A stretch of 64,000 nucleotides of DNA from Convivina praedatoris (GCF_933208495.1 NZ_CAKOET010000002.1:62001-126000); one strand, 5' to 3'; shown: positions 44,332 through 53,565, numbered from the stretch's first letter. Notes: generated by a model not told the origin, from the letters alone. Numbers and translations: made by a program.

Positions 44332-44862
44332 ATGCCTAAAGAAACTTTTTTGAATCTAAGCGCAGCTAAGCAGAATCGTATTGAGGCCAGTTTAGCTACT
44401 GAATTTTCGGGTTATTGTTTGCTTGATGTCAGCGTAGAGCGGATTGTAAAGGGGGCCAATATCTCCAGAGGCTCCTTTTATACTTACTTTGAGGATGTTG
44501 ATGATGCTTATTTATGGATATTAAAGCAAATTGTGGCGGATATTCATCAAAATGTGGGACCCGAAGATTCGTTGGAAAATTTATTAAAATTTATCCAAGA
44601 TGTAGAAAATAATCCAAGTTATAATTTCCTACGGAACTACTATTTGATTAATCGAGCTATTTTAGAATTACATCGATATGAAAAAGAATTTAATGGCACC
44701 GGAATTCCATCCTTAGAATTTGAACAATCTTTATTGCCTTGGATGACTAATTTAGCAGGGCATGAATTGATTCGGCAGTACTTTTGGCATCCGGCCGATA
44801 AAAATCAGATTATAGAACGAATTCAAGCCATAGAACAATGGCATAAAGGAGCAAATAAATGA
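44332..44862 (+). CDS. TetR-family regulator of an ABC exporter operon
   Basis: A 176-residue repressor with an N-terminal TetR helix-turn-helix (VERIVKGANISRGSFYTYFED, about residues 30-50) and a helical ligand domain. The ATG at 44332 begins the family-like MPKETFLNLSAAKQ; upstream in-frame codons run through the operator region. Its stop overlaps the start of the permease (ATGA). It should control its own operon and respond to the substrate of the exporter or to membrane stress. The ligand is unknown. Confidence 0.85.
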   Translation: MPKETFLNLSAAKQNRIEASLATEFSGYCLLDVSVERIVKGANISRGSFYTYFEDVDDAYLWILKQIVADIHQNVGPEDSLENLLKFIQDVENNPSYNFLRNYYLINRAILELHRYEKEFNGTGIPSLEFEQSLLPWMTNLAGHELIRQYFWHPADKNQIIERIQAIEQWHKGANK

Positions 44863-45918
44863 CATTTTTAGCGATTCGTGAAATGAAAAAAGAAAAATTT
44901 CGTTATGGTTTAGTAATCGCTGTTATTACCATGATTAGTTTTTTTGATTTTTATTTTAAGTGCTTTAGCTTTTGGGCTATCCCGTGAAAATACGACTGCA
45001 GTAGAAGCATGGCATACTAACTCGGTGGTAATGAGCAAAGATGCTGATGGCAATTTAAGTCAGTCTCTCTTGACTGCCGATGATCTTGCTGATTATGCCG
45101 TTAATCAGGACCAAGCTCAAGTTGCTTTAACGCCCGGTATTATGAAGGGGGCTGGTTTACGTGAAGGGGTGATGTTTGTCGGCATCAACGCCGATGATTT
45201 GGTCAGCCGGAGTATCACTTTAACGAAAGGGCATCTATCCCAAAATAGTGATGAGTTAGTTGTATCTGATAAATTACGGCAAAAGGGCTTTAAATTAGGC
45301 CAAACTGTCGAATTAGGTATTAATAATCAGAATTTTAAAATTGTTGGTTTTGCCAAAGATGCCGAGTATAATATCGCACCTGTCGCCTATGGGGATATTA
45401 AAGAATGGAGTAATGTTAAGGGCGTTTCGAATCGTTTTGTCGCTAGTGGGGTAGTTTCTAAGAAAACGCTAGTAGCCAAATCAGACCAAGTTAAAGCCTA
45501 CAGTAAAGCGCAATTTTTGAATAAAATGCCGGGTTACAGTGCTCAAAATAGTACTTTCTTGTTTATGATTGTGTTCTTAATTGTCATTTCAGTCATTGTG
45601 GTTACGATTTTCCTCTATATTTTGACGATTCAAAAAGTTGAAAACTTTGCTGTTTTACGGGCTCAGGGGATTCCGAGTCGCTATTTAGCTCTCAACACGC
45701 TCAGTCAAACCGTCATTATTATGGTTTCCGCAGTGGCCTTAAGTGTAATTTTGGCCTTACTGGTTAGCTTGGTGATTCCAACCCAAGTACCAATGTATTT
45801 TGATATACCATTAATCTTGCTAACGGGTCTGGGCTTAGTTGTGATGGGCACGTTGGGGTCGTTAATTCCAATGGGGATTATTGCTAGAATCGATCCAGTA
45901 ACCGTGATTGGGGGATAA
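44859..45918 (+). pseudogene. FtsX/MacB-type ABC permease with a frameshift in a T7 run
   Basis: Translation from the ATG at 44859 reads TFLAIREMKKEKFRYG and a membrane helix to MISFF, then leaves frame after seven T at 44939-44945 and soon stops. With six T the frame continues as MISFLIFILSALAFGL and the remaining 320 residues are intact: an extracellular domain and three C-terminal helices ending IARIDPVTVIGG. The gene therefore carries a one-base insertion in a homopolymer. It could be a true null, a phase-variable switch or a sequencing error. Confidence 0.82.
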
Positions 45919-45923
45919 AGTTA

Positions 45924-46601
45924 ATGGAAAAATTAGTCTTAAAAAATATAACGAAGCAATTTGGTAGCGATACTAATCTGGTAACTGCCTTAGATGATAT
46001 TAATTTTACGGCTGAAGATGGCCAGTTAACTTTAATCTTGGGACCTTCTGGCTCTGGAAAAAGTACTTTGCTAACGATTCTTGGTGGGCTCCAGCGCCCC
46101 AGTCAGGGACAAGTGGCGATTAACGGTCAAAATATTGATCAACTATCAACTAAGGAGGCTGATCAGTTCCGTTTGGATCATATTGGTTTCGTACTCCAAT
46201 CCTATAATTTGGTGCCATATTTGAATGTAAAGGACCAATTTACCCTAGTTGATCAAGTCAAACCTAAGGGCAATGTAACGGCCCAAAAATTTGAATCTTA
46301 TCTAAATACTTTAGGCATTACTAAGCTCATCAATAAATTTCCTACCGAGTTATCGGGTGGACAAACGCAGCGAGTGGCAATCGCTCGAGCCTTATATACT
46401 AATCCAGACTTCATCTTGGCCGATGAACCAACGGCAGCCTTAGATAGCAGTCGCGTTGAAGAAGTTGGGCAATTATTTAAAAATATTGCCGTTCAAGAGG
46501 ACAAAGCGGTTGTCGTGGTAACTCATGATTTGCGTTTGCGAGCCTATGCTGATCGGATTTATCAGTTAGTAGATGGTAAGATTTCTTTAGAAGAAATTTA
46601 A
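45924..46601 (+). CDS. ABC transporter ATPase, MacB/LolD-like
   Basis: A 225-residue ATPase with Walker A GPSGSGKST, Q-loop FVLQSYNLVP, signature SGGQTQR and Walker B FILADEPTAALD. It follows the permease by 5 bases and would form the exporter with it. Because the permease is frameshifted, the ATPase may have no partner in this strain. GGGGATAAAG overlaps the end of the permease as a ribosome site. Confidence 0.9.
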   Translation: MEKLVLKNITKQFGSDTNLVTALDDINFTAEDGQLTLILGPSGSGKSTLLTILGGLQRPSQGQVAINGQNIDQLSTKEADQFRLDHIGFVLQSYNLVPYLNVKDQFTLVDQVKPKGNVTAQKFESYLNTLGITKLINKFPTELSGGQTQRVAIARALYTNPDFILADEPTAALDSSRVEEVGQLFKNIAVQEDKAVVVVTHDLRLRAYADRIYQLVDGKISLEEI

Positions 46602-46602
46602 A

Positions 46603-46713
46603 TTAGTAATTATTTTGCCAATTGATTGCCCGTTGAATTAGAATTATCAGTTTTTCTTTAACGGCCGACGGCATGGCCTGCCGTTCCAAATCTGAAAAAG
46701 TTGTTTTTTCCAT
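46603..46713 (-). CDS. Possible 36-residue peptide
   Basis: A short ORF opposite to its neighbours: MEKTTFSDLERQAMPSAV and 18 more residues to a stop, with AAGAGGA 6 bases before the ATG. It is amphipathic and charged, with no membrane helix or double-glycine leader. It could be a real small protein, or the remains of a larger gene. I see no further support. Confidence 0.3.
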   Translation of the reverse strand: MEKTTFSDLERQAMPSAVKEKLIILIQRAINWQNNY

Positions 46714-46796
46714 GATTATTCCTCTTGATTTTTATACAAGTTACTTTAACCTTAATGTATTCATTAATCTAGTACTAAATAAGGAGAATTGAAACT

Positions 46797-47186
46797 ATGC
46801 CATTAATGCGTATTGATGTGATTAAGGGTCATGATGACGAATATTTAAAACACTTGTTAGACATTGCCTATGAGGTTCAGGTGGATGTATTTCAAACTCC
46901 AAAAGCTGATCGTTATCAAATTCTAACCCAACATGAACCTTTCGAAATGCAGATTCTAGATACTGGTCTGGGAATTGAACGTAGTCGCGATATTGTCGTT
47001 TTTAACTTGGTAACCCGCCCGCGTTCAACTAAGGCTAAACAAGCCTTTTATCAAACCGTGACCGAGCGTTTGCAGCAAGAATTAGGCTTACGAAAAGAAG
47101 ACATTATGTTTAGCTTAGTGCCCAATAACGACGATGATTGGAGTTTCGGTAATGGGGAGGCTGAGTTTTTAAATGGTAAATTGTGA
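46797..47186 (+). CDS. Tautomerase-family protein
   Basis: A 129-residue protein that begins Met-Pro-Leu, so the catalytic proline of 4-oxalocrotonate tautomerase-like enzymes would be exposed after removal of Met. The double-length form corresponds to two fused beta-alpha-beta units. The natural substrate is unknown; relatives act on enol and dehalogenation substrates. AAGGAGA precedes the ATG. It is a single gene with a terminator, in a region rich in detoxification genes. Confidence 0.8.
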   Translation: MPLMRIDVIKGHDDEYLKHLLDIAYEVQVDVFQTPKADRYQILTQHEPFEMQILDTGLGIERSRDIVVFNLVTRPRSTKAKQAFYQTVTERLQQELGLRKEDIMFSLVPNNDDDWSFGNGEAEFLNGKL

Positions 47187-47190
47187 ACAA

Positions 47191-47220
47191 AAGCTGAGGT
47201 GAAAAACCTTGGCTCTTTTT
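47191..47220 (+). terminator. Terminator after the tautomerase gene
   Basis: AGC-TG-AGGT pairs with ACCT-TG-GCT around GAAAA (internal mismatch), followed by five T. Confidence 0.7.
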
Positions 47221-47259
47221 AATTGACAAAGTAATTTATGAGGATTATGGTATGTCGTA

Positions 47260-47284
47260 TTTACCGGTCGTATCGACCGGTAAA
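47260..47284 (+). promoter_or_regulatory. Perfect 25-bp operator of the PadR/efflux operon
   Basis: TTTACCGGTCG-TAT-CGACCGGTAAA is a perfect palindrome with 11-base arms. It ends 18 bases before the padR start and replaces the core promoter region, so it is very likely bound by the PadR protein. Confidence 0.75.
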
Positions 47285-47301
47285 ACTGTTGGGAGTTTTA
47301 T

Positions 47302-47844
47302 ATGTATGATTTATTGATTCTAACGCTATTAAGCTCAAGGACAATGTCTGGTTATAAGTTGGCTTTAATCTTGGGATCTTCGGTGATGCCCAGACGGAAA
47401 ATTTCCAACGGTATTATTTACCCTCTGCTCACAAAATTAGAACAAAAAGGGTATATTGAAAGCCGTTGTGGTGATAGTCGGAATGCTAAAGTTTATGAAA
47501 TTACTAAGGCGGGGAAGCAATACCTTCAACAGTTGATGCAGGAACCGGTCACTCAAGATGGCAATCGGGATAATATTTACTGCTTTAAATTTCGTTCATT
47601 TGGTTATTTAAACAATCAACAAAGGTTAGCAATTTTACAAGAATATCAAGTAGCAATTGAACAAGATTTGGCTGTCTATGATGATATTTTGCCGCATTTT
47701 GTTGATTTATCTCAGCGTTTTCCAGAGCAAAGTGAGTATTATCAATGGGTGATTCGGACAGTCAGCCTCCAGCAACAACTTAGCCAAACTAAGTTGACTT
47801 GGGTTCAAGATAATTTAAATCAGCTAAGTCAGAAAGAAAAATAA
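47302..47844 (+). CDS. PadR-family transcriptional regulator
   Basis: A 180-residue winged-helix repressor of the PadR family, subtype with a long C-terminal dimerisation helix (DLLILTLLSSRTMSGYKL at the N-terminus, GIIYPLLTKLEQKGYIESR as recognition helix and wing). Such proteins (LmrR, PadR, VanR) sense phenolic acids or drugs. It is directly upstream of and probably represses the MFS pump that starts 2 bases after its stop. A perfect palindromic operator precedes the gene. Confidence 0.88.
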   Translation: MYDLLILTLLSSRTMSGYKLALILGSSVMPRRKISNGIIYPLLTKLEQKGYIESRCGDSRNAKVYEITKAGKQYLQQLMQEPVTQDGNRDNIYCFKFRSFGYLNNQQRLAILQEYQVAIEQDLAVYDDILPHFVDLSQRFPEQSEYYQWVIRTVSLQQQLSQTKLTWVQDNLNQLSQKEK

Positions 47845-47845
47845 T

Positions 47846-49393
47846 ATGCAAAGCAAAAATACGAAAAAATGGTGGGCCTTATTCGCCCTTTCACTGGGTG
47901 TATTCATGGGACTGCTTGATATTACAGTAGTTAATGTTGCCCTCCCAACCATGGTGAAGAGTTTTTCAACAACTTTTAATGACCTACAGTGGGTTGTCAA
48001 TGCCTATACAATTGCCTTTTCGGTGATTTTACTGGTCGTATCCAAGTTGGGGGACATGTACGGTCGTAAAAAAGTTGTCCTAATTAGTATGTTGGTGTTT
48101 GTCATTGCTTCAGCCATTAATGGCTTGGCAACAAATTTACTAATCTTAGATATTGGACGAGTTGTGCAAGCCTTTGGTGGCGCGGGATTAATGACCTTAT
48201 CAATGGCCTTGGTTGCTTCTAATTTTGGTGGGCCCCAACGGGGTACAGCACTGGGGATTTTAGGCTCAGTAATGGGCCTATCAACCGTGTCTGGTCCGCT
48301 AATTGGTGGATTATTAGTGGAATCTTTTGGTTGGCCCGCTATTTTTTATGTCAATGTTCCAATTGGTATTATTGCGGCAATTCTAATCTGGTTTACCATT
48401 GATGAAACGCCCAGCTATGGTAAAGGTCAAAAGATTGATTGGTTAGGGATGTTTCTATCAACGGCAGCAATTTTCTTTGCGGTCTATGGCTTGGTTGAAA
48501 AGGAAAATCATCCCCATCTACCATGGACTGATTTGAGTATTGCGGCTTGGTTAGTAGCCGCAGTGGCGCTCTTATTAATTTTTATTTTAGTAGAAATGCG
48601 TTCTAATCATCCAATGATGAATTTGAAATTATTTAAGAATGCTAACTTTGTTGGATCTGTCATTGTGGCCTTTACTCTTGGATCGGCAGTTTATGCCAGC
48701 AATATCTATTTGACTTCGCTGATGCAAAATTATATGGGCTACTCGGCTTTTGATACCGGAGTTCGCCAACTAACCATGACTGTTTGGAGTCTGATTTTAG
48801 GACCAGTCACTGGCTATCTTGGGGCCAAATATTCGAAGCGTAAAATTATCTCAGCCTCGCTGCTCTTAGCTGGGATGGGCTTTTTGCTTCTAGCCAATGC
48901 GATGACCACTAAGTTGACCTATATGCAATTAGTACCAACGTTAATAATGCTGGGAATTACTAATGGCTTGGTGAATCCGATGTTAAATACGGCTGGACTA
49001 GAAGGCGCAGCACCCAAAGAAATTGGCATGGTTTCAGGTTTGTTGAACGTGTTCCGTCAGTTGGGTACGTCGTTTGGTATTGTTATTTTAGGATTGGCCC
49101 AAACCAGTCACTATGATCAGTATCTAAATGCTCACTTTAGTTTTTCACAGGTACCGCTAGCCATGGCTGAAAGCCTCAAACAGACCTTAATTCAAGCTGG
49201 TCCGTTTTCTGGAAACACCATTGCTTATAGCTCTAAGTTGCAAGATTTACCGTTTGTTAAAGAATTACAAGGAGTTGTTTGGAACGCCTATTGTAGTGGG
49301 ATGCGAGGATTGGCTTATACGGCCATGACCATTGTTTTAATTGGAGCAGTTGGTGCCTTTTGTTTATTAAAGGACAATTCTAAAAGTAAATAG
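47846..49393 (+). CDS. DHA2-family multidrug efflux MFS transporter
   Basis: A 515-residue permease with fourteen predicted helices of the EmrB/QacA family. Motifs include LDITVVNVALPTM in helix 1, the loop motif SKLGDMYGRKKV and the antiporter motif GPLIGGLLVE in helix 5. It exports hydrophobic or phenolic drugs against protons. It is cotranscribed with the PadR regulator upstream. The substrate is unknown; the PadR family points to phenolics or lipophilic cations. Confidence 0.92.
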   Translation: MQSKNTKKWWALFALSLGVFMGLLDITVVNVALPTMVKSFSTTFNDLQWVVNAYTIAFSVILLVVSKLGDMYGRKKVVLISMLVFVIASAINGLATNLLILDIGRVVQAFGGAGLMTLSMALVASNFGGPQRGTALGILGSVMGLSTVSGPLIGGLLVESFGWPAIFYVNVPIGIIAAILIWFTIDETPSYGKGQKIDWLGMFLSTAAIFFAVYGLVEKENHPHLPWTDLSIAAWLVAAVALLLIFILVEMRSNHPMMNLKLFKNANFVGSVIVAFTLGSAVYASNIYLTSLMQNYMGYSAFDTGVRQLTMTVWSLILGPVTGYLGAKYSKRKIISASLLLAGMGFLLLANAMTTKLTYMQLVPTLIMLGITNGLVNPMLNTAGLEGAAPKEIGMVSGLLNVFRQLGTSFGIVILGLAQTSHYDQYLNAHFSFSQVPLAMAESLKQTLIQAGPFSGNTIAYSSKLQDLPFVKELQGVVWNAYCSGMRGLAYTAMTIVLIGAVGAFCLLKDNSKSK

Positions 49394-49400
49394 TTTTTGA

Positions 49401-49425
49401 AAAAGTCTGCGTGCAGGCTTTTTTT
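49401..49425 (+). terminator. Terminator after the DHA2 pump
   Basis: AAGTCTGC pairs with GCAGGCTT (one G-T pair) and a GT loop, followed by a T run. Confidence 0.75.
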
Positions 49426-49438
49426 GTTAAATGTTTGC

Positions 49439-49469
49439 TTGACTTGGAGTTCACTCCAAGGTGTAGTCT
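49439..49469 (+). promoter_or_regulatory. MerR-type promoter A with operator CTTGGAGT-TC-ACTCCAAG
   Basis: TTGACT (49439-49444) and TAGTCT (49464-49469) are 19 bases apart, the long spacer that MerR-family activators correct by DNA distortion. The palindrome with perfect 8-base arms lies at 49443-49460, between the hexamers. As I recall, AdhR of Bacillus subtilis recognises CTTAAAG-N4-CTTTAAG, the same skeleton. Confidence 0.8.
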
Positions 49470-49632
49470 AACGTTATTCTAACTAAGGGAGAGCAGACCA
49501 GTTGAAGAAATGTATTCTTATAAATTAATGCCAATATTATTAATTATAATCAGTACTTTTTTGATAAATAGACAGCACTACGAAATCAGTACAATAACTA
49601 AGAAAGAACAGAAAATAAAATCGGAGGATTCA

Positions 49633-50163
49633 ATGAAAAATAAAAAAAATTTAATTGTTTATTATTCTCGTACCGGGAATACTGCAGCAGTAGCTAATAT
49701 TATTCATCAACAGGTTGGGGGCGATATTGTTCAACTGGAGACTACAGTAGTTCGTCCAAGTGATTATGAAACTGAGGTAGCTCAAAATCAGAGTGAACAA
49801 AATCAAGCTATTTTACCAGCGTTAAAAACTAAAATTGATAACTTTTCAACATACGATGTAATGTTTATCGGGACACCAACCTGGAATATGGCTTTACCCC
49901 AGGCAGTGGTTACATTTTTAAATGACTACAATCTTTCTGGCAAAACAGTAATTCCTTTTAATACAAATGGAGGATATGGGTCTGGGAACACCTTTACGCA
50001 AATTCAATCAAAAGCCAAAGGTGCCAAAGTATTAAAAGGATTTTCTGTTCAAGGTGGAAAAGAAAAAGATGGTGTTCTGTTGAGCATTAAAGATCAGAGA
50101 GAAGTAGTGGTCAGTAAGGAGATTGATAATTGGTTAGTCGATATTGGTCAAATTAAAAAGTGA
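49633..50163 (+). CDS. Flavodoxin
   Basis: A 176-residue FMN-binding electron carrier or quinone-reductase-like flavodoxin (LIVYYSRTGNTAAVAN phosphate loop near residues 7-22, GTPTWNMALPQAV, FNTNGGYGSGNTF). First gene behind MerR-type promoter A, so it is probably induced by electrophile stress. I chose the ATG at 49633 because CGGAGGA lies 7 bases upstream. The same frame continues upstream to an ATG at 49510 and would add a hydrophobic N-terminal segment (LMPILLIIISTFLI) that could anchor the protein. Confidence 0.85.
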   Translation: MKNKKNLIVYYSRTGNTAAVANIIHQQVGGDIVQLETTVVRPSDYETEVAQNQSEQNQAILPALKTKIDNFSTYDVMFIGTPTWNMALPQAVVTFLNDYNLSGKTVIPFNTNGGYGSGNTFTQIQSKAKGAKVLKGFSVQGGKEKDGVLLSIKDQREVVVSKEIDNWLVDIGQIKK

Positions 50164-50255
50164 TACTTTTTGAAAATTTAATATCGCTAAAGGTTTTAAC
50201 ATCCTAATTAATGAGTTGTTGGCTTTAGTATACCGATAGTATAAAGAAAGCGGGT

Positions 50256-50894
50256 ATGAACATGAAAATTGTTATTTTAGGGGCTGCAGGGCAAATTGCA
50301 CGCCAATTAACAGAACGTCTATTACATGAAAGTAATGATACCATTACCTTGTTTGCTAGAAATGCTCAAAAACGCCTAAATGAGTATCAAAATAATGGAA
50401 GAGTAACAATAGTTGATGGAGATTTTTCCGATGAACCGTTACTCCATCGAATCATACAAGGACAAGATATAGTTTTTGTAGATTCTGATCGCAATATGTC
50501 TCCAATCATAGCGGCAATGAAAGCCACTGGAGTTCAAAGACTAATTATTGCGGGGGCACTGGGTATTTATAATGAAGTTAGTGGTGCTTTTGGTGAGTGG
50601 AATCGGTCGATGATGGGTCCTGTGCCACTTTGGCGACAAAAAATGATTCATGATGTTGAGAATTACGGATTGGACTATACCTATATGAGAATGACCTGGC
50701 TGTATAACGAGAAAGATAATACTAGCTATGCAACAACACAAAAAGGAGAGCCTTTCATTGGAGCTCAGATAACTCGTCAGGCAGTGGTCCAATATATTCT
50801 AGATCTACTAGCTAATCCACAGCGTGATTTAAAAGCCAGTGTCGGTATCTATGAACCAGGCAGTGAAAAAATGGCTAAACCTAGTTTTTATTAA
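50256..50894 (+). CDS. NmrA/SDR-like NAD(P)-binding protein
   Basis: A 212-residue atypical short-chain dehydrogenase with the N-terminal dinucleotide motif VILGAAGQIARQL and an NmrA-like layout (IFVDSDRNM, LIIAGALGIYNE, YTYMRMTWLYN). The catalytic Tyr-x-x-x-Lys is not clear, so it may act as a redox sensor or a quinone or flavin reductase like its relatives. It lies 92 bases after the flavodoxin gene. A box TAGTATACCGATAGTATAAAG in part resembles a separate promoter upstream. Confidence 0.82.
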   Translation: MNMKIVILGAAGQIARQLTERLLHESNDTITLFARNAQKRLNEYQNNGRVTIVDGDFSDEPLLHRIIQGQDIVFVDSDRNMSPIIAAMKATGVQRLIIAGALGIYNEVSGAFGEWNRSMMGPVPLWRQKMIHDVENYGLDYTYMRMTWLYNEKDNTSYATTQKGEPFIGAQITRQAVVQYILDLLANPQRDLKASVGIYEPGSEKMAKPSFY

Positions 50895-50910
50895 AGTGTG
50901 AAAGGAAAAA

Positions 50911-52239
50911 ATGGAAAAAAAGAAATTTGGTATTGTGCTACCGATTGTACTATTTACTTACTTTATTATTTTGTTGGATAATTCAATTGTGTTTACTGGG
51001 ACGGTACAGATTGCTCAAGGATTGAACTTGAGTGTGCGGGAACTATCCTGGGTATCAAACGCCTATGTCCTAACGTTTGGTGGGCTGTTATTAGCCATGG
51101 CTCGTGCCGGTGATTTGTTTGTTCGTAAAAAAATATTTATTAGTGGGCTTGTAATTTTCGCCCTCGGCTCTCTAGCAGTTGGAATGGCTAATTCAGCCTT
51201 AACCATTATTTTTTCCCGAGCTTTTCAGGGGATTGGGTCAGCCATCTTAGCGCCTTCAACCTTGGCCATTATTATGGATAATTATCAAGGGCAACAGCGA
51301 AATCAAGCCATTGCTTATTATGGGGCTACAGCCGGTATTGGTGGTATCGCAGGCTTGATTTTGGGTGGCTGGATTATTCAAACTTTTTCGTGGCGAGTTG
51401 GTTTTTTAATTAACGTGCCGATTGCTATAGTAGTTGCTATTATAGCCTTAGCCTTTATTCCCAGGGTTAAAGGTCAAAATGGACAACTAGACTATGCAGG
51501 TATGCTCTTGTCTGTATTAGCAATGAGTTCACTGGTGTACGGTATCGTGGGAACGGTATGGCAGCAATGGTTCTTAGGTTTTTCGATTTTAGCGTTCATT
51601 GTCCTATACTTTGTTGAAAAGAATAATAAAAATCCCCTAGTACCCTTATCCCTATTTGATGATCGTCAACGGTGGGGAGCTTATCTGGCTCGTTTTATTT
51701 TCATGGGGGCGATCTTTTCATATTGGTTCCTAACGCCCCAAGCCATGCAAAATGTTTTGGGATTTACATCGATGATGGCTGGATTGGCTTTTATCCCTAT
51801 GTCAATTCCACAGTTTATACTCAGTATGCAGGTATCTAAATTAACGCAACGTTATGGGAATACAATGGTTATGATGTGGGGGTTAATTTTTTGTTTGTTA
51901 GGCTTATTGGTGCCATCTTTGGTACCATTGTCCTATGGTTATTGGCTAACGATGGCTTTGCCAATGGTTTTACTAGGTATTGGACAAGGATTAGCGCTCA
52001 GTCCCTTAACGGTTGCTGGGGTTGCCAATACCAAAGCCTATATTAGTGGGGCAGCCAGCGGAATGGTCAACACGACACATCAAATTGGTTCGTCCGTCGG
52101 ATTGTCAATTATCATCGCCTTAACGGCTAATATGAAATTACCCGCCATGCAATACCAACATGCATTATGGATCATTAGTATTTTTATGTTGATGGCTATT
52201 ATAATAGCTTGGTTAGTGATTCGACCGATAGAAAAATAA
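50911..52239 (+). CDS. DHA2-family MFS efflux transporter
   Basis: A 442-residue permease with twelve to fourteen helices (LDNSIVFTGTVQIAQ in helix 1, the loop RAGDLFVRKKI, GLILGGWIIQ as the antiporter motif). It lies 16 bases after the NmrA-like gene and 14 before a MerR regulator, so it belongs to cluster A. It would export the toxic compound or its conjugate, but the substrate is unknown. It is shorter than the pump at 47846 and is not a recent duplicate. Confidence 0.88.
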   Translation: MEKKKFGIVLPIVLFTYFIILLDNSIVFTGTVQIAQGLNLSVRELSWVSNAYVLTFGGLLLAMARAGDLFVRKKIFISGLVIFALGSLAVGMANSALTIIFSRAFQGIGSAILAPSTLAIIMDNYQGQQRNQAIAYYGATAGIGGIAGLILGGWIIQTFSWRVGFLINVPIAIVVAIIALAFIPRVKGQNGQLDYAGMLLSVLAMSSLVYGIVGTVWQQWFLGFSILAFIVLYFVEKNNKNPLVPLSLFDDRQRWGAYLARFIFMGAIFSYWFLTPQAMQNVLGFTSMMAGLAFIPMSIPQFILSMQVSKLTQRYGNTMVMMWGLIFCLLGLLVPSLVPLSYGYWLTMALPMVLLGIGQGLALSPLTVAGVANTKAYISGAASGMVNTTHQIGSSVGLSIIIALTANMKLPAMQYQHALWIISIFMLMAIIIAWLVIRPIEK

Positions 52240-52253
52240 CTTGGAGTATTGAT

Positions 52254-52631
52254 ATGAATATTAAAAAAGCAGCTGACTTAACAGATCTATCAGCTGATAC
52301 TATTCGTTATTATGAACGAGTTGGTATTATTGGGCCTGTCCCACGTTTAGAGAATGGTATTCGAGATTTTGGTGAGCGAAGTATTAATCAATTGAATTTT
52401 GCTCGAATTATGCGTAATGCAGGAATGAGCATTGAACTGTTAAAGCAGTATATTGATTTGATTTATGCTGATGACGATCAGACTATTCCAGCACGTAAAG
52501 AAATGTTGCAAGAGGCTGCTGATGAGATGGATAGTAAAATTGAGAAATTAACAACTGCACGAGATTATTTGAATCATAAAATTCAGAATTACTATGGGCA
52601 CATGCGAGATACTGAGCGAAATCTATTTTAG
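52254..52631 (+). CDS. MerR-family regulator A, AdhR/NmlR-like
   Basis: A 125-residue activator with an N-terminal MerR winged helix (KKAADLTDLSADTIRYYERVG, about 4-24), a second helix pair and a C-terminal dimer coiled coil. There is no metal-binding C-terminal tail. It contains no cysteine at all, so it cannot use the redox-cysteine mechanism proposed for AdhR and NmlR. The ATG at 52254 has GGAG upstream. It probably acts at promoter A (49439), at the start of the gene cluster that contains it. Confidence 0.86.
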   Translation: MNIKKAADLTDLSADTIRYYERVGIIGPVPRLENGIRDFGERSINQLNFARIMRNAGMSIELLKQYIDLIYADDDQTIPARKEMLQEAADEMDSKIEKLTTARDYLNHKIQNYYGHMRDTERNLF

Positions 52632-52654
52632 AAGAATTCAAGGAGAATAACGTA

Positions 52655-53518
52655 ATGGAATATAAGACTTTATCCAATCAAGTGAAGATACCAGTATTAG
52701 GTTTTGGTGTTTTTCAAATGCAAGAGGCAGGGGAAGCCAAACAGGCTGTGTTTGAGGCGATTAAAGCAGGCTATCGTTTAATTGACACTGCAGCTAGTTA
52801 TGGTAACGAGCGTGAAGTTGGTCAAGGAATCGCTGCTGCGATTTCAGATGGACTTGTTAAACGAGAAGATTTGTTTGTGACGAGTAAAATGTGGGTGGCC
52901 GATGTAGCACCCGATAAAGCTGCAGCGGCAATTGATGCGTCTTTGGCACGCTTACAGTTAGATTATTTAGATTTGTATCTAATCCATCAACCATATAATG
53001 ATGTATTTAGTGCTTGGCGAGCTATGGAGGAGGCTTATCGTCTTGGTAAGTTACGTTCTATTGGTGTATCGAACTTTGATATTGCCCAGTTAACTAATTT
53101 GGCCGAATTTTCAGAAATTAAGCCAATGCTTAATCAGATTGAGGTCAATCCCTTTCAGCAAAATCAAAAAGATGCAGAATATTTTGAACAATATGGTGTG
53201 CAAGTTGAAGCATGGGCACCGTTTGCTGAAGGGAAGAATGGATTATTTGAGAATCCTATTTTGCAAAAAATAGCAGAATCGCATCAGAAGTCAATCGCCC
53301 AAGTAATACTACGTTGGTTAGTACAAAGAGATATCGTAGTATTAGCTAAATCAAACAAATCCGAACGAATGCAACAGAATTTAGCAGTGCTAGATTTTGA
53401 CTTAAGTATGGATGAGATGCAAAAAATTCAGCAACTAAATACTGGGAAAAGCATGTTTTTTGATCATGCAGATCCTAAAATGATTCAATGGATGGCAGGT
53501 CGTGAAATTCAATATTAA
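52655..53518 (+). CDS. Aldo/keto reductase
   Basis: A 287-residue NADPH-dependent (beta/alpha)8 reductase of aldehydes and ketones. Catalytic residues are present: Asp and Tyr in LIDTAASYGNE (about 44-54), Lys in VTSKMWV (about 76) and His in LYLIHQPYN (about 108). The C-terminal cofactor region LAKSNKSERMQQN fits. It is part of cluster A, 23 bases after MerR A. The AdhR regulon in Bacillus likewise controls aldehyde-reducing enzymes, which supports a role in aldehyde or methylglyoxal detoxification. Confidence 0.92.
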   Translation: MEYKTLSNQVKIPVLGFGVFQMQEAGEAKQAVFEAIKAGYRLIDTAASYGNEREVGQGIAAAISDGLVKREDLFVTSKMWVADVAPDKAAAAIDASLARLQLDYLDLYLIHQPYNDVFSAWRAMEEAYRLGKLRSIGVSNFDIAQLTNLAEFSEIKPMLNQIEVNPFQQNQKDAEYFEQYGVQVEAWAPFAEGKNGLFENPILQKIAESHQKSIAQVILRWLVQRDIVVLAKSNKSERMQQNLAVLDFDLSMDEMQKIQQLNTGKSMFFDHADPKMIQWMAGREIQY

Positions 53519-53565
53519 ATAATTATTAGTGGCAGTGTATAGTAAGCTTAAAAGGGAACTTTAGT

